Part shown: in pieces, positions 31,178-42,512 of the stretch
How the letters are laid out: each line of letters begins with the position of its first letter
How positions within the stretch are numbered: the stretch's first letter is position 1
Origin: Zygnema cylindricum
Lineage: Eukaryota > Streptophyta > Zygnematophyceae > Zygnematales > Zygnemataceae
DNA length: 64,000 bases
NCBI GenBank assembly: GCA_037447655.1
Contig: JBBHKE010000135.1
Location: 30,186 to 94,185, forward strand
Direction: 5' to 3'
Translations under genes and position numbers: made by a program
Notes under the pieces: generated by a model
The model's database searches: none
Seen by the model: the letters and a program-made list of their open reading frames with translations, nothing else
Told to the model about the DNA's origin: nothing

Positions 31178-33059
31178 ATTCGTAAACGCAAAAAAATGTG
31201 ACACGCTAGGCATCCGTACGGACAATAAAATTGAGGTATTTGAAGTATTGGGTAATTCAATCAATTTCGGAGAACATGCAAATACAGATTCAGAAATTGC
31301 ATCGCCATTTGGGATAGCGGTGAAACGGATACGATAAAGATCACCAATAGAGATACTTGCTCCTCTTTTTCCTCCCCTCCCCCTCCACTCCCTCCATCTC
31401 TCTCTCCCCCCTCCTCCTCTTGCCCTCCTCGTTCCCCTCGCCCCCACTCTTTTCTCTCTCTTTCCCATTCTCTATCAACCTCTCCATCCATACTCTCTCT
31501 TATTTCCCCTCCCTTTCTATACCTTATTCCTACCTCACCTTCCCCTCCCTATCACCCTCTCCCCTTCTCTCTCTCCCTCCTTCTCTTTCACGTTTTTAGG
31601 GTAAAAAAAAGAAGGGGGCGAGATCTATGGCTAGGACGAAAGAGACGTCGGATCCCTTTTCCGTCCTTCTTGTGGAGATTTCCATACGGAATTTGTGTAC
31701 GGAGTTGGCAGATCTGTAAAATCCGGAATTTGTTTATGGATAAAAGTTTCTGGGTGGAAGGCGGCCACTCCAACACGGACAGTTGGCGTCGTCGAAAAAG
31801 GCAAAGTGTTGGATGTAGATGAGAAAGACAATGGAAAAAAATGATTTGATAAAGGATACATATTCCCAATTTCAATCCACTAAGCTTGATGCCAAAAAAG
31901 GTCTGTGGAGATAATAATATTTTTCCTCCGACGCGGGAAAAAAAATTTATAAAAGTTTCTTAGAGGTTTTTAAATGTTTTTCGAGAATTTTAACGATAAT
32001 TACAAAAAAAATAGCAAATTAGCAATTAACGTCGACGGTTTTTGATATCTTTTAACATTTCTCTTCATATTGATTGCTCTTTATATTGTTTTGGGAGTTT
32101 CACATGCTACATATAGTCCTCAACAATATTTAGGTTGTGTCGGAAATGCAAAAACATATAAAGAAGGGTGAGTTTTACAAACTTTTTCAAAACTAATTCT
32201 AAGTTATTTGCGGTTTACCATGGCTATTTTTTTTTGAGGTTTTTAGAGTTTAAACGCAATTTCTAAGGTTATTTAGGGTTTTTCGTGGTTTCCTAGAGTT
32301 TTTCTATGAAGTTATAAGTTCGATACATTTTTTGAACTCAAAGGGGAGGAACAGAAGTAGAAAAGAGGCCCCAAATGTAAAACAACCGAAAAAAACAGGG
32401 ATACATAAATGAAAATGCAAATAAAATGTAAAAAAAATAAAAATGAAATAAATAATAATAACAACAGCGATAACATAAATAAAAATGACATGAAGAAAAT
32501 TAGAGAAGCATACCAAGTTCTGGTGACGCAAGTGGAAGTTGTAAGGGTCATCCAAACCGTACAAAATGACAAAATTCGTACGGAAATGTCCACAAAAAGG
32601 ATGGAAAAGGGATCCGACGTCTCTTTTTCCCCAACCATCGACCCCTCCTCCTTCCTTTATTTACCCTAAAAACGCGAGGGAGGAGAGGGGGAGAGAGGGT
32701 GAGCGGGAGGGGAAGGTGAGCTAGGAAAAAGGGAGAGAAAGGGAATGAAAAAAAGAATGAGTAGGAATGGAGAGGTGGATATCGAGAACATTAAAGGGAG
32801 AGAAAAGAGTGGGAGTGAGAGAGACAACGAAGGCTAGACGAGGAGGGAGTCATAGGGGGAGGGAAGAGAAAGGAGCAAGTATCTCTATTGGCGATGTGTA
32901 TCGTATCGGTTGCGCCACTATCCCAAATGGCGATGCAATTTTTGAATCGGTATTTGCATGTTCTCTGATATTTGTTGAAATATCCAATACGTCAAACACC
33001 TCAATTTTACTAGTTGGATGGACGGGTAGCGTGTCATATTTTTGTGCTTTTACGATTCG
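31178..33059. mobile_element. Foldback-like element with ~0.5-kb inverted arms
   Basis: The left arm (31,178 to about 31,712) is repeated in reverse at about 32,555-33,059. Matching words include GTGACACGCTA, TTTGGGATAG, CAATAGAGATACTTGCTCCT and GACGTCGGATCCCTTTTCC. Each arm carries a pyrimidine/purine tract (C/T-rich 31,365-31,590; G/A-rich 32,660-32,875). The loop is about 840 bases and non-coding. Mirror open frames in the arms give similar peptides only because the arms are inverted copies. This resembles Foldback/TIR-rich DNA transposons; no target duplication is evident. Confidence 0.7.
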
Positions 33060-33103
33060 TATATATGGATGACAAATTTCTAAAGAATTACAATTTAAGT
33101 ACT

Positions 33104-33282
33104 TCACTGTGTATCGTTATTAGTGTTAATGTTTTTTTTGCCTCTTAAAAATTATTTTCTCTGTACACGCGGTTGCGATTCAAATCGAAGATTCCCACCA
33201 TCCGATAGGTGGTCCCAATTTGAAAATCGGACAAGTGTGTACAGTGTAAAGATTTTCTTGATTAACACTAACGATACTTTTG
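33104..33282 (+). mobile_element. Short MITE of the TA-duplicating group (decayed)
   Basis: It begins CACTGTGTATCGTTATTAGT and ends TTAACACTAACGATAC, an imperfect inverted pair related to the 24,414 element. Interior wording is shared with 26,228-26,448. The TA flanks are not preserved. Confidence 0.5.
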
Positions 33283-33984
33283 CATTTAACCGCAACTTTA
33301 GTCATGTAACTTTGTTTTTAGCGAAGAGTCTCCGTACTACTTTTAGAGCATTTTTATGTAAAAAAATCAAATCGTTACTTTGGATTATGACGGATGTAGA
33401 CGTGGGTGTAATTTGTGACGGTTGTAGACGACTACAAAACTCGCGACAATTGATTACGTCTAAAAAATAGCGACGATTGTAGAGACGTCTACAGTAGCTA
33501 TGTGTAACATTGTAGATGTTTAGGGATTGCGACTTTTTAACGCCACGCTCAAATTATGACAGCGTCGACGTCACAAATTCTAAAACTTTCCGCCATGGTT
33601 TTCCGATTTTGTTTTTTGGTCGTTTCTCACTCTATTTGCCATCAAAATACGCCCAAATATAGTAAAAATAAATCATTTTTAGAGATCTTTCATTTGATAC
33701 CATAATAGACATTTTTCATTGCAATAATTGTAAGATAGACGCGATAATGGGAGAGGGAGAGATATAGAGGCGCTTTCACAACCTTCGCTTTTGCGAAATG
33801 GCGTCCGTTGGTCGAGACCATAGATGTCTTATGCGCATAAAACGTACAGAGTAGAATAACGAATACTACGTAGAGTGCACATTAAACAATTCTAAATTTT
33901 ATAAAATTTGCAATAAAATTTGTATTTTTTTGTTCTTTTCAAATTTCAATATTTAAATATTTTAAACCCTAAAAACTGAAACGT

Positions 33985-34190
33985 GCAACAAACCAGCGAC
34001 CAGACTGCCTTGTTGATGAACCAGCGATCAGCGACCAGACTGCCTGGTAGATGAACCAACGATTAGACTGCTTGGTTGATAAACCAAGGACCAGACTGCC
34101 TGGTTGATGAACCAACGACTAGACTGTCTAGTTGCTGAACCAGCAAACAGGCTACCTGGTTACTGAACCAGCGACCAGACTACCTCATCG
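33985..34190 (+). repeat. Subterminal minisatellite, ~32-bp units
   Basis: Five to six imperfect units containing GACCAGACTGCCTGGTTGAT and AACCAGCGA. Each unit is itself partly palindromic (ACCAG...CTGGT). Subterminal repeats of this kind are common transposase-binding regions in hAT elements, but binding here is only inferred. Confidence 0.7.
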
Positions 34191-34469
34191 TTGGTACAAC
34201 ATGGCCTTGTTAAAGATGTCCACGATAAAAAAAACCATGTCCACAATCAAAATTGACAGTTCACATTGAAGCAAAGAAAATCAAACTTTGTATTAATCCA
34301 GGGATATGGTCTGATTCTCACATTAAAAATATGTCAACTCGTTGTATGCTGTGAATTTATATATATATATCCTTGTCTCTCTTTACTCCAAATCTACGTC
34401 AAACATGTCTTCATCAAACTCATCTTCTCCTATCTCCCCTTCCTCTTCCTCCTATGCTACCATTTCCTC

Positions 34470-36364
34470 TTCCTAACTAACATCGTTGGTGGTGTGTAAT
34501 AATTTGAGATTGCTAAAGACCCAAACCAAATCATTGGCTCTTTTAGCTACCAATCTGTTTCTTTTCTTAGAGTGAATATGGTCATAGGTTAATCAATTCC
34601 TCTCACATGAGCTGGCAACTCATAGGTTAACCAATTCCTCTCACATGAGTTGGCAACTATACATTGGACAAGGACCCTAATTGCTACTTTCCGTAAGATA
34701 GGGGTGACAGTCCCAAACTGCTGCCACCACTTCCACCCTGGCATCTGCTTAGCACAAGTCTTTGTCAGCTCCCTCCCAAATATGCCATCAAAACCTTTAT
34801 ACTTAAACAACTCAGACTAGGCCGCAGCTTGGTCGGCCACATTCGGTAACATCTTATTAAACATTATTTGAAAACCTTCCATTATTTTCACATTTGAAAG
34901 TTGACCATACTCATCACTTTGGTACTCGAGATCGAGTATAAAGCATATATTGGGCTATGTGCCATCTCCCATCTGGCGATGAAAGACACATTAAACTCAT
35001 ATAAAATCTAATGGCCTTCGTAATTTCGCGCTCCTCCATTGCTGGATAACTTCACTAAGAACTCCCCAATACTGCAAAAACCATGATAAACCTTCCCCAC
35101 ATTTGGGCTCCCTTTGTTGCACTCCCTCATGAGCCGCACTACAAGTTCTCAAACGGTCACAGCCTTAGTCACTCTCGTCCAAAAATCCGGGTTCAAGATT
35201 AAAACCTTTAATCTTATCACCCTCTAACTTGTATAAAGACTCCAATAACCACTGTTTGTAAGCATCGTCAAAAATCAAGATTTCCAACCTATCCTTCACG
35301 TGTAAAACCTTTGTAGCATGATAAACTTTGTAGCAAACCTAGTCTCTCTAGGTTTCAAAAGCCTAAGTTTGGAGATTTTGTGGAACAAGGCCGCAGTCAT
35401 GTGATGATTCATGATAAATTTCAACACCTCCTTCGCCTCTCGGACAAGTGTTGAAATAAATGATAACTTGCCCCAATCCTCTAGCATTAGGTCCAATACG
35501 TGGGCAGCGCATGGTGTCCACGTGATGGAAGGATACTCTTCCACGAGCATCAAGGCGACAACTTTGTTCATAAGAGTAGAATTCGTCACAACTTGTACCA
35601 CATGCTTGACCCTCACCGCAAAAACTCATTTCTCTAACACCTGACAAACGTATTCACTATCCTTGATTTTCCCTCGAGTGTCTTCCGCCTTGAGAAACAT
35701 TTCACCTTTGGGGGTGACAGCTAAAATGTTTAAGAGAGGCGTATCGTCAACGATTGTCCAACCGTATGATGTAATGGAGGCACCGACAATTTTTTTGGTC
35801 TCGTAGTAGCTTGCCGAATCGCTAGTTGTCCTTGCTTTCGTCTCAAACAGAAGGTAATTTCTCATGGTATTTTTGTGAGGTAACTTGTAAGACGACCCTA
35901 TATCCCCGGTCTTCTTCGGTGCTACCTTAAAACATGGGTCGTCTAATAGTCGAAACGGCAAACCATTGGCAAACAAAGCCTTCGCCCATGCTACATCCAC
36001 CTCTTTTTTGTTATGCATATTGAATAAATTATTATTTTGGTCTGAACACCTTGTACCTTGCTACTCTGGCTAGATCGAAGACATCTTGTGAGTTCATCCA
36101 AATCGAATATGGCACGTTTTTGAGAGCCATGAGAAGATTTGTGGTTTTCGATGTATTTAACTCTGCTTGCATTTCATCTAGATATAAAATGCAAGCACTA
36201 ATGCCCCCACTTTTAACATTTCCAAGCAGATGGTTCCTAATCCTAGTTGCTTGACCATTGTATTCGAAATTGTAGTATACACAGATGCATGTTTTGTTAT
36301 TCTCAAGCAACTCTCTTTCTGGAGCCTTAACGCGCTCCCACTCAATTCCTCGTGGCCTAGGCAT
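34470..36364 (-). pseudogene. hAT-superfamily transposase (BED, DUF659, hAT C-terminal), decayed
   Basis: Read on the minus strand. A BED-type zinc-finger region (36,364-36,032) has C-x-Y-Y-N-F-x-x-x-G-Q-A-T-R and a downstream HLLG...C. A DUF659 region (36,018-35,296) contains LPFRLLDDPCF, VVQVVTNST and WTPCAAHVLDLMLEDWGK. A frame-changed middle follows at about 35,290-34,900. The C-terminal dimerisation region (34,810-34,480) has WKWWQQFGTVTP, AIRVLVQC and NSCERNWLTYE, then KKRNRL. Lesions: an in-frame TGA at 35,628-35,626, several frame changes between 35,296 and 34,810, and a 40-base tandem duplication at about 34,582-34,660. This architecture is typical of plant BED/DUF659 hAT proteins. 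It cannot encode a functional transposase as read. Confidence 0.85.
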
Positions 36365-37136
36365 GGATGCTTCTGTTTAGGTTCGTTGAAACTTGAAAGG
36401 TGGCTTCAATGACAAGTTTAAGTCAATTTTATGGCGTCTCCAATGGCGGCTTCCTTGTGAAGGAGGAGTCTTCCTTGTAAAGGAGGAGTGGAGGACAGAT
36501 GAAAATTCGCGCTCGTTTTACTAGAACCCTAATTAATGTCAAAGATAAATTAGATTCAATCACTGTATTTCGGGTATCAATGTCAAAATTTTGGGGTGCC
36601 GATATAGCGTACAGTACGCTAATAACGATTCACGGTGTACTTATTTTTCGTAAAATAGTCCAAATCCGTACGAATAGGACATCTATGGTCGAGACCCCCA
36701 CCACGGCCCTTGTACGGAAAATAACGCACGGAAAAAAGTCACTCACGGGCTGGAAACGTGCAGTGGGTTTTTTTTTTTGGTACTCCCCGCACAAAAATTG
36801 TCAAAAATTTCTGACACAAATTACAGCATCTGCCTATTCGCTCGCCTCATGAGATCCCACCTCAATCACCTCGCGAGGTGATTTTATGTAAAGTTTGAAC
36901 ATGAGCTGGAAGGACGCAAAAGTGGGTCGAAATTCGCTAGACGACAAATTGCATCGCGCTAGACGACAAAATGCAGTACATATAAAGTTTTAAGATAACG
37001 CAACTTGTAAGGTGGTAATTTCAATTTTTTGGTACAGCTGCGGGATTTCTCGTTTTTTTCTAAGTTATGGAGGAAAACGACAGAAAATAACTATAGCTTT
37101 ATCGCATGCGAAACTACCATAATAGCGATTCACGCT

Positions 37137-38010
37137 GTACGGTACTGGGCACACCAGCAACTTATGAATCGGACACGCACACTTTCACACGTGTCTGATT
37201 TAAATTCTTAAAAAAGCATAAAGAGACAAACCGAATCAGCATGCTGCAAGTGTGTAACCACAAGCTGGCATGCAGCGAGAGACACGTGAGAGAGTATGCC
37301 AGTACGGAAAACGTGGAAAGTGAGTCTGACGTGGATTTCAATGTGTGTATTTTGTACGGTACATGACAGGAAATGAGTCTGACGTGGACGTCAATCTGGC
37401 GTACGATATACCACATTGACAATGTTTTTCAGGTGAAGGATCGACGGCCACGATGCCACGATCGCAAGAATGTGGCGCGAGTCGAAATTTGAGCCCATGG
37501 CCCTTAACTCTGCATGCTAAAAATTATTCCACGTGCGACCGGCGGTCGCTTTTTCCGCTGAAAAGTCCGGGTGTTAGGTGCTATATTTTCTGTACTATTT
37601 CTGTACTATAAAGTTCTTTTGTATACGAAAAACAAAGACTGTACTTTTCGATGGAAGGCATATGATTCGATCTGAAAGAAGGTTTTGGAAAAGTCAAACC
37701 TGGCCAGTTTTGGTCCATTTAAAAAGAAGGAGCATTGTTAAATTCACCTAATTTTTGGCATGTGAAAATAAAATTCACCTTAGGAAAGTTGTTTTCAGAG
37801 TTTTCTGAAGTATATTTCGGAAGACCCATCAAGGTTTTGAGAATATTTTTGAGTTTTTTATGAGTTTTCTGAGAATTATTCTGGAAGTTTTTGAGGAGTC
37901 TTTTTTTCTGATTAATTCTGCCCAACCCACAAAAATAAATTAAAAAAAAGAGAATTTAATAGACGGAATTTTTCTCATTTTTGTTGACTGGGATTTTTTC
38001 TCTTCTGGAA
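37137..38010 (-). repeat. Dispersed repeat XY, copy 2 (inverted)
   Basis: The reverse complement runs collinearly with 25,500-26,227. It abuts the CGATTCACGCTGTA terminus at about 37,123-37,136 and ends just upstream of the first exon of the reductase pseudogene. Confidence 0.6.
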
Positions 38011-38900
38011 AAAACATTTTTTTTTTCTTTTCTGTGGAGAGTGATAAGGTTGCGAGAAAAAGTTAAAAGCGAAGTGATAACAAATCATATTACTTGAAAA
38101 AAAAAAAATACACTTTTGTTTCCTAAGGAAATGGAGGAAGAATTTGAAAAAAAAAATATGATGAGAGAACTTTTGGAAATATCTATTCCCCAATTGTTAG
38201 CTAGACAGGCGAAAGTTTTTCCCGATCGACCTTTTTTTCGGCTGCCATTAGGTGCTGCCCCGATTTTTCGGGCAGAAAAAAGTTCTGAAGGTATGGGAAA
38301 TTCTAAAATCTCAGAGAAATATATTTTTTTGGGAATTCCGGAAATTTTGTGGATTTCAGTTACAAGGACATTTTAAAACTAACGGAAGATGTGGAGGGTT
38401 TTCTATGCGAACCAGGCAACGGATTCCGTTTAAGTCCAGGTTCATTTAATCTTTTTGATGACTCAAATTATTACAAAACAAGATAATTCGAGATTTTTTT
38501 TTTTTTGAAAATGCCCATATTCTCTATATTCTTTAACAAAAATTTCATCCTTTGGCTATGAAATTTTAGGACATATTATTTAGTAGTGCAAATATTTATA
38601 CTCATGAGTGGTTTCTTAAAAAAATGGAAAAATCTTGTTTTAATTATATGGATTTGTTTTTTCTTTTGTTATGAATAATAATTTGAATTTTACTTCTGCG
38701 TGAAATTTTTGACGCTCAAATTATTGTGTAATCACGAGTTTTAAATTTTGACATAAATGTATTTTGATAAATTATCAGTTCAAGTCAAGCGAAGTATTTC
38801 TTAAGTGAATTTTAATTTGTACAATTTTTCAGGCTTCTTAATTTTAACATTCATATGGGAATTAAACTATCAGAATATACGCTTGTTTTGAGGGTAAGCG

Positions 38901-39495
38901 TGAATAATTGTAAAATTTGTACAATTTTTTTGGTAATCGTACATATTTCTGCTTACAAAAATGTACAATTACCAACAAAATGATGGTAATTCTGATGTAA
39001 AAATTGTTATTTTTTTTTAAAAAATTGGTGTAATTCCTGTAAACTTTTCTAGTTTCACTATTTTTCTGGTTACTTTAGTGGTCAGTATTGGGTTTTTTAG
39101 TCCCAAAGGAAAAAAAAAAAAAAAAAGCAAATTGAAGGAGGAGAAATTTTGTCTGAGTGGGAGAAAATTCACTTCATAATTGCATTTTAGAGTGATAAAA
39201 TAAAAAATGACATCTAAAAATAAAATTAAAGCACAACCAGAAACATGATTTTTATCAATATGTTACATTCCTTAGATTGATTTTTTTTCTCACTTTCTCC
39301 CGCCATCTCTCCCTCTCTTCTCTTTCCCCCTCTCCCTCTTTCACTCTCTCTCCCCTCTCCTATCCATCCCCCTCTCCCTTCCCTTCCCTCCCCCTCGATC
39401 CTCTCCCTTTATCTAATTCCTTGCAGGATCAACTGTTGCTATTCTCGCTCCGAATTCTTTTGAAATGGTTTTAACTTTTTTTGCCATGTGGAGAC
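38901..39495 (+). repeat. 595-bp exact direct repeat, copy 1
   Basis: As far as I can read it is identical to 40,571-41,165 (constant offset 1,670). It spans intron 2 and exon 3 of the reductase gene. It ends GAGAC and is followed by an LTR-like start TGTTAAAAGC rather than the exon 3 splice donor. Confidence 0.9.
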
Positions 39496-40570
39496 TGTTA
39501 AAAGCACACACAAACACAAAGGATCGACTTACTTCTCAAAAATCAACCAAGATGATGCACAGCGGAAGCTTACACATAAATAAATCTCATTCCCCACATA
39601 ACATATCACATCGACATAATATAAATATATTGAGCCGAAGCTTTTCCAATACAATCTCTCACTCTTACCAATCTAACTCACTCAGATTCCTAACTCACAT
39701 TTATCACATATTCTCACTCACACTCACACTCACACTGAATACATTTTGATGATCACAATATTGATATATTTCCTAACTCTACTCACACACTAAATACTCA
39801 CTACCATAACAAAGAACAAATACAGCTGAAAACAATACATCGCAAACAATCCTTAAACATAACGACCACATGCACTCTGAGTGAGCCTGCCATAGCCTGC
39901 AGCATCAAACAAACTTCTACACTGACAAATCTGCTCTCTGTGAATCGAAACAAACTGTGGCAGGATCGTGCAAGATCGCAATAGGATCGGCCGTACAAAA
40001 GTACTGCCGCTTCGTCATACATATAATATTCTGTTGATATTTGAGTATTTTCTAGGTCTGTATTATAATAGGAAAAATGTAGAGGCGGTCTACCTCTAAC
40101 TCCCTTTACCAAGCCCCCACACTTGTCGTAGTCACTGAAGGCTGGGTAGGGTGATAGGGCCATGGCTGCCTAAAGCTTTGTAGCAGACAGTTAGCAGAAA
40201 ATAGATGGGTTTACTAAAAGTATTGACGGACCCAAGAATTGATCCTGGTACTTGTCGTCCGTCAATGTTGCCGTTAGCTTTGTCCATTTAGTCTAGGACT
40301 AGTGCTACGACATATAGGGTTTGATAGTTATATAAATATGTACGCGTAGACGAATTCATTTAACGGCGCAAAAAGATCCTTAGTACATAGAAACAGTTTA
40401 GTGAAGTATGGTTTACGCGAAACTGATACCGCGCATTTGTTTGGACGGCGAAACAAATACCGCGCACTTATTTTCGACGGGTAAGAATGGATACCAGATT
40501 TAATCGACGGCCGTGGTGCTAGCCGAGATTCCGGAATGGCCGCCTTGGCGTTTTCTGACGCCGCCACTCC
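39496..40570 (+). mobile_element. LTR-retrotransposon fragment between the direct repeats (LTR G)
   Basis: It starts TGTTAAAAGCACAC directly after GAGAC of exon 3, as an LTR insertion would. From 40,032 (TGTTGATATTTGAG) it matches the copia A-E lineage LTR: TATTTTCTAGGTCTG, the tRNA-like block at 40,230-40,300 and ATACCGCGCA-type U3 text. It stops abruptly at 40,570 where the second repeat copy begins, before the hairpin and TATA region. The part at 39,496-40,031 is unassigned. Confidence 0.65.
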
Positions 40571-41165
40571 TGAATAATTGTAAAATTTGTACAATTTTTT
40601 TGGTAATCGTACATATTTCTGCTTACAAAAATGTACAATTACCAACAAAATGATGGTAATTCTGATGTAAAAATTGTTATTTTTTTTTAAAAAATTGGTG
40701 TAATTCCTGTAAACTTTTCTAGTTTCACTATTTTTCTGGTTACTTTAGTGGTCAGTATTGGGTTTTTTAGTCCCAAAGGAAAAAAAAAAAAAAAAAGCAA
40801 ATTGAAGGAGGAGAAATTTTGTCTGAGTGGGAGAAAATTCACTTCATAATTGCATTTTAGAGTGATAAAATAAAAAATGACATCTAAAAATAAAATTAAA
40901 GCACAACCAGAAACATGATTTTTATCAATATGTTACATTCCTTAGATTGATTTTTTTTCTCACTTTCTCCCGCCATCTCTCCCTCTCTTCTCTTTCCCCC
41001 TCTCCCTCTTTCACTCTCTCTCCCCTCTCCTATCCATCCCCCTCTCCCTTCCCTTCCCTCCCCCTCGATCCTCTCCCTTTATCTAATTCCTTGCAGGATC
41101 AACTGTTGCTATTCTCGCTCCGAATTCTTTTGAAATGGTTTTAACTTTTTTTGCCATGTGGAGAC
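40571..41165 (+). repeat. 595-bp exact direct repeat, copy 2
   Basis: This is the copy that continues into the authentic exon 3 end and splice donor (CAG followed by GTATTA at 41,168). It begins in mid-sequence next to the broken LTR. Confidence 0.9.
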
Positions 41166-41199
41166 AGGTATTACCCATTATTATTGTTGCCTACGGATT

Positions 41200-41612
41200 A
41201 TCTCTCCCTCTCCCCCTTTCCTCCTCCCCCCCTCTCCCACTATCCCTCCCCCTCCCTCCCCCTCTCTTTATCTACCTTTCCCTCTCACTCTCCTTCCTCC
41301 TCCCTCTCTCCCCTTCCCTCTCTCCCCATCACGCTCTTCCCCTCTTCCCCTTTCCCTCCCTCTCTCTCTATCCCCTTTTCCCAATTTCCCTTCAATTTCT
41401 CCCTTCTCCCTTTCACTCTCCTTCCCTTACCCTCTCCCTCTCTCCTCGCCCCCCTCCTCTCTCTTCTTCCCTTCTCTCATTTCCCTCTCCCTCTCCCTCT
41501 CACTATCTCATTTTCCCCTCCCTCTTTTCCTTTCCCTCTTTCCTCCATTCCTCCTCCTTCCCTCCTCTCTTTCTTCTTCCCACGCCCCCCCCCCCCCTCC
41601 CCCTTTCTCTCT
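41200..41612 (+). repeat. Intronic polypyrimidine tract (C/T), ~410 bp
   Basis: Almost pure C and T on the gene's sense strand. The open frames across it (all three forward frames) are low-complexity Ser/Pro/Leu and not genes. Confidence 0.9.
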
Positions 41613-41822
41613 CGAAAAACATGGATAAGTAAACATGGATAAGTGTAGATGTTTTTTCTTAGAACACTTGAATTGGGGGGAATCCACACTAAATCGTGTG
41701 ATTGAGGCAAAGAATAAACATATGGATGAAAAAAGAGAATTAAGGCAAAAGAAACTCTAACAACTCTGTTGTTGACCCTTAGAAGCAATAATGTAACATA
41801 TACAAGTAAAAAAGTCATATAT

Positions 41823-41925
41823 TCTTCTTCTCTCCCTCCCTCCCCCCCCCCCTCTCCCTCCCCCCCCCCCCCCCCCTCCCCCCCCCCCTCCCCCCCCCCC
41901 TCCCCCCCCCCCCCCCCCCCCCCCC
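41823..41925 (+). repeat. Poly-C runs
   Basis: Successive C runs of roughly 10-23 bases separated by single T residues. The complementary strand is a strong G-quadruplex candidate. Run lengths are likely uncertain in the assembly. Confidence 0.85.
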
Positions 41926-42029
41926 TTAATCCGTCAACGATATTCCTATTTTTTTTTTGTTGACACGGTGTCTCTGATGAGAATGCTTTCATTTTATCTA
42001 ATTGCTCACATGTAGATTGCTTTCCTTCC

Positions 42030-42512
42030 CATTCTAATTCCTCTCCCTCTCCCCCCTCCTTTCCTCCTCTCCCTCTCCCACTCCCTCTTTCCGTCCCTCT
42101 CCCTCTCCCTCTTCCTCTTCCTCCCCCTCTCCCTCCCTCTTCCTCTCCCTCTCCCTCTCCCCCTCCGTCTTCCTATTCCTCTCCCTCCCTCTCCTGCTCC
42201 CTCTCCCTCTTCCTATCCCTCTCTCTCCCTCTCCGTCTACCTCTACCTATGCCTCTTCCTCTCCCTCTCCTTTTCCCTCTTCCACTTCCTCTCCCTCATC
42301 CTCTCTCTCTCCCTTTCCGTCTCCCTCTCCCTCTCCCCCTTCCTCTCCCTTTCCCTCTCCCTCTCCCACTCCGTCTCGCTCATCCTCTCTCTCGCTCTCC
42401 CCCTCCCCCGCCCCTTCCTCCCTCCCTTCCCTCCCGCTCACCCTCACCCTCCTCCCTCCCTCTCCCTCCATCTTCCCCTCCCCCTCCCTCTTCTCCGTCT
42501 TCCTTTTTTTTT
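42030..42512 (+). repeat. Intronic polypyrimidine tract ending at exon 4
   Basis: A C/T tract (CTCCCT-type units) running almost to the acceptor TTTTAACAG at 42,511-42,519. It would act as an extreme polypyrimidine tract for that splice site. Confidence 0.9.

Larger units (their letters stand above)
33820..36686 (-). mobile_element. DNA transposon (2,867 bp) carrying hAT transposase relic
   Basis: The insertion is delimited by the interrupted repeat. The host sequence GGTCGAGACC is duplicated at 33,810-33,819 and 36,687-36,696, and the uninterrupted relative at 57.98 kb has a single GGTCGAAACC. Termini ATAGATGTCTTATGCG and CGAATAGGACATCTAT are inverted with two differences. Inside are a minisatellite near one end and a minus-strand hAT-family coding relic. 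A 10-base duplication is longer than the 8 bases usual for hAT elements. Confidence 0.72.
33290..37119 (+). mobile_element. MITE-like repeat, GGGTAATTTT family, split by hAT element
   Basis: The parts at 33,290-33,809 and 36,687-37,119 together match the reverse of 57,553-58,428. Shared words include AAACATCTACAA-type text, AAATGGCGTCCGTTGGTCGA, ACCTCGCGAGGTGATTTTA and CGCTAGACGACAAA. Without the insertion it is about 950 bases. The right terminus GCATGCGAAACTACC is followed by TAA. The left terminus is degenerate and its position approximate. Confidence 0.65.

Noticed and set aside
31175-33072. Similar peptides (GASISIGD...) on opposite strands suggesting a duplicated gene
   Set aside because: The similarity is fully explained by the inverted arms of the foldback element; neither frame has a gene context.
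33985-34190. Regular repeats considered as a CRISPR-like array
   Set aside because: Units are contiguous and imperfect without unique spacers, and the context is a eukaryotic transposon.
41135-41642. Three overlapping forward open frames of 156-165 codons
   Set aside because: They lie in a C/T tract and encode only Ser/Pro/Leu low complexity in every frame; no domain or splice support.
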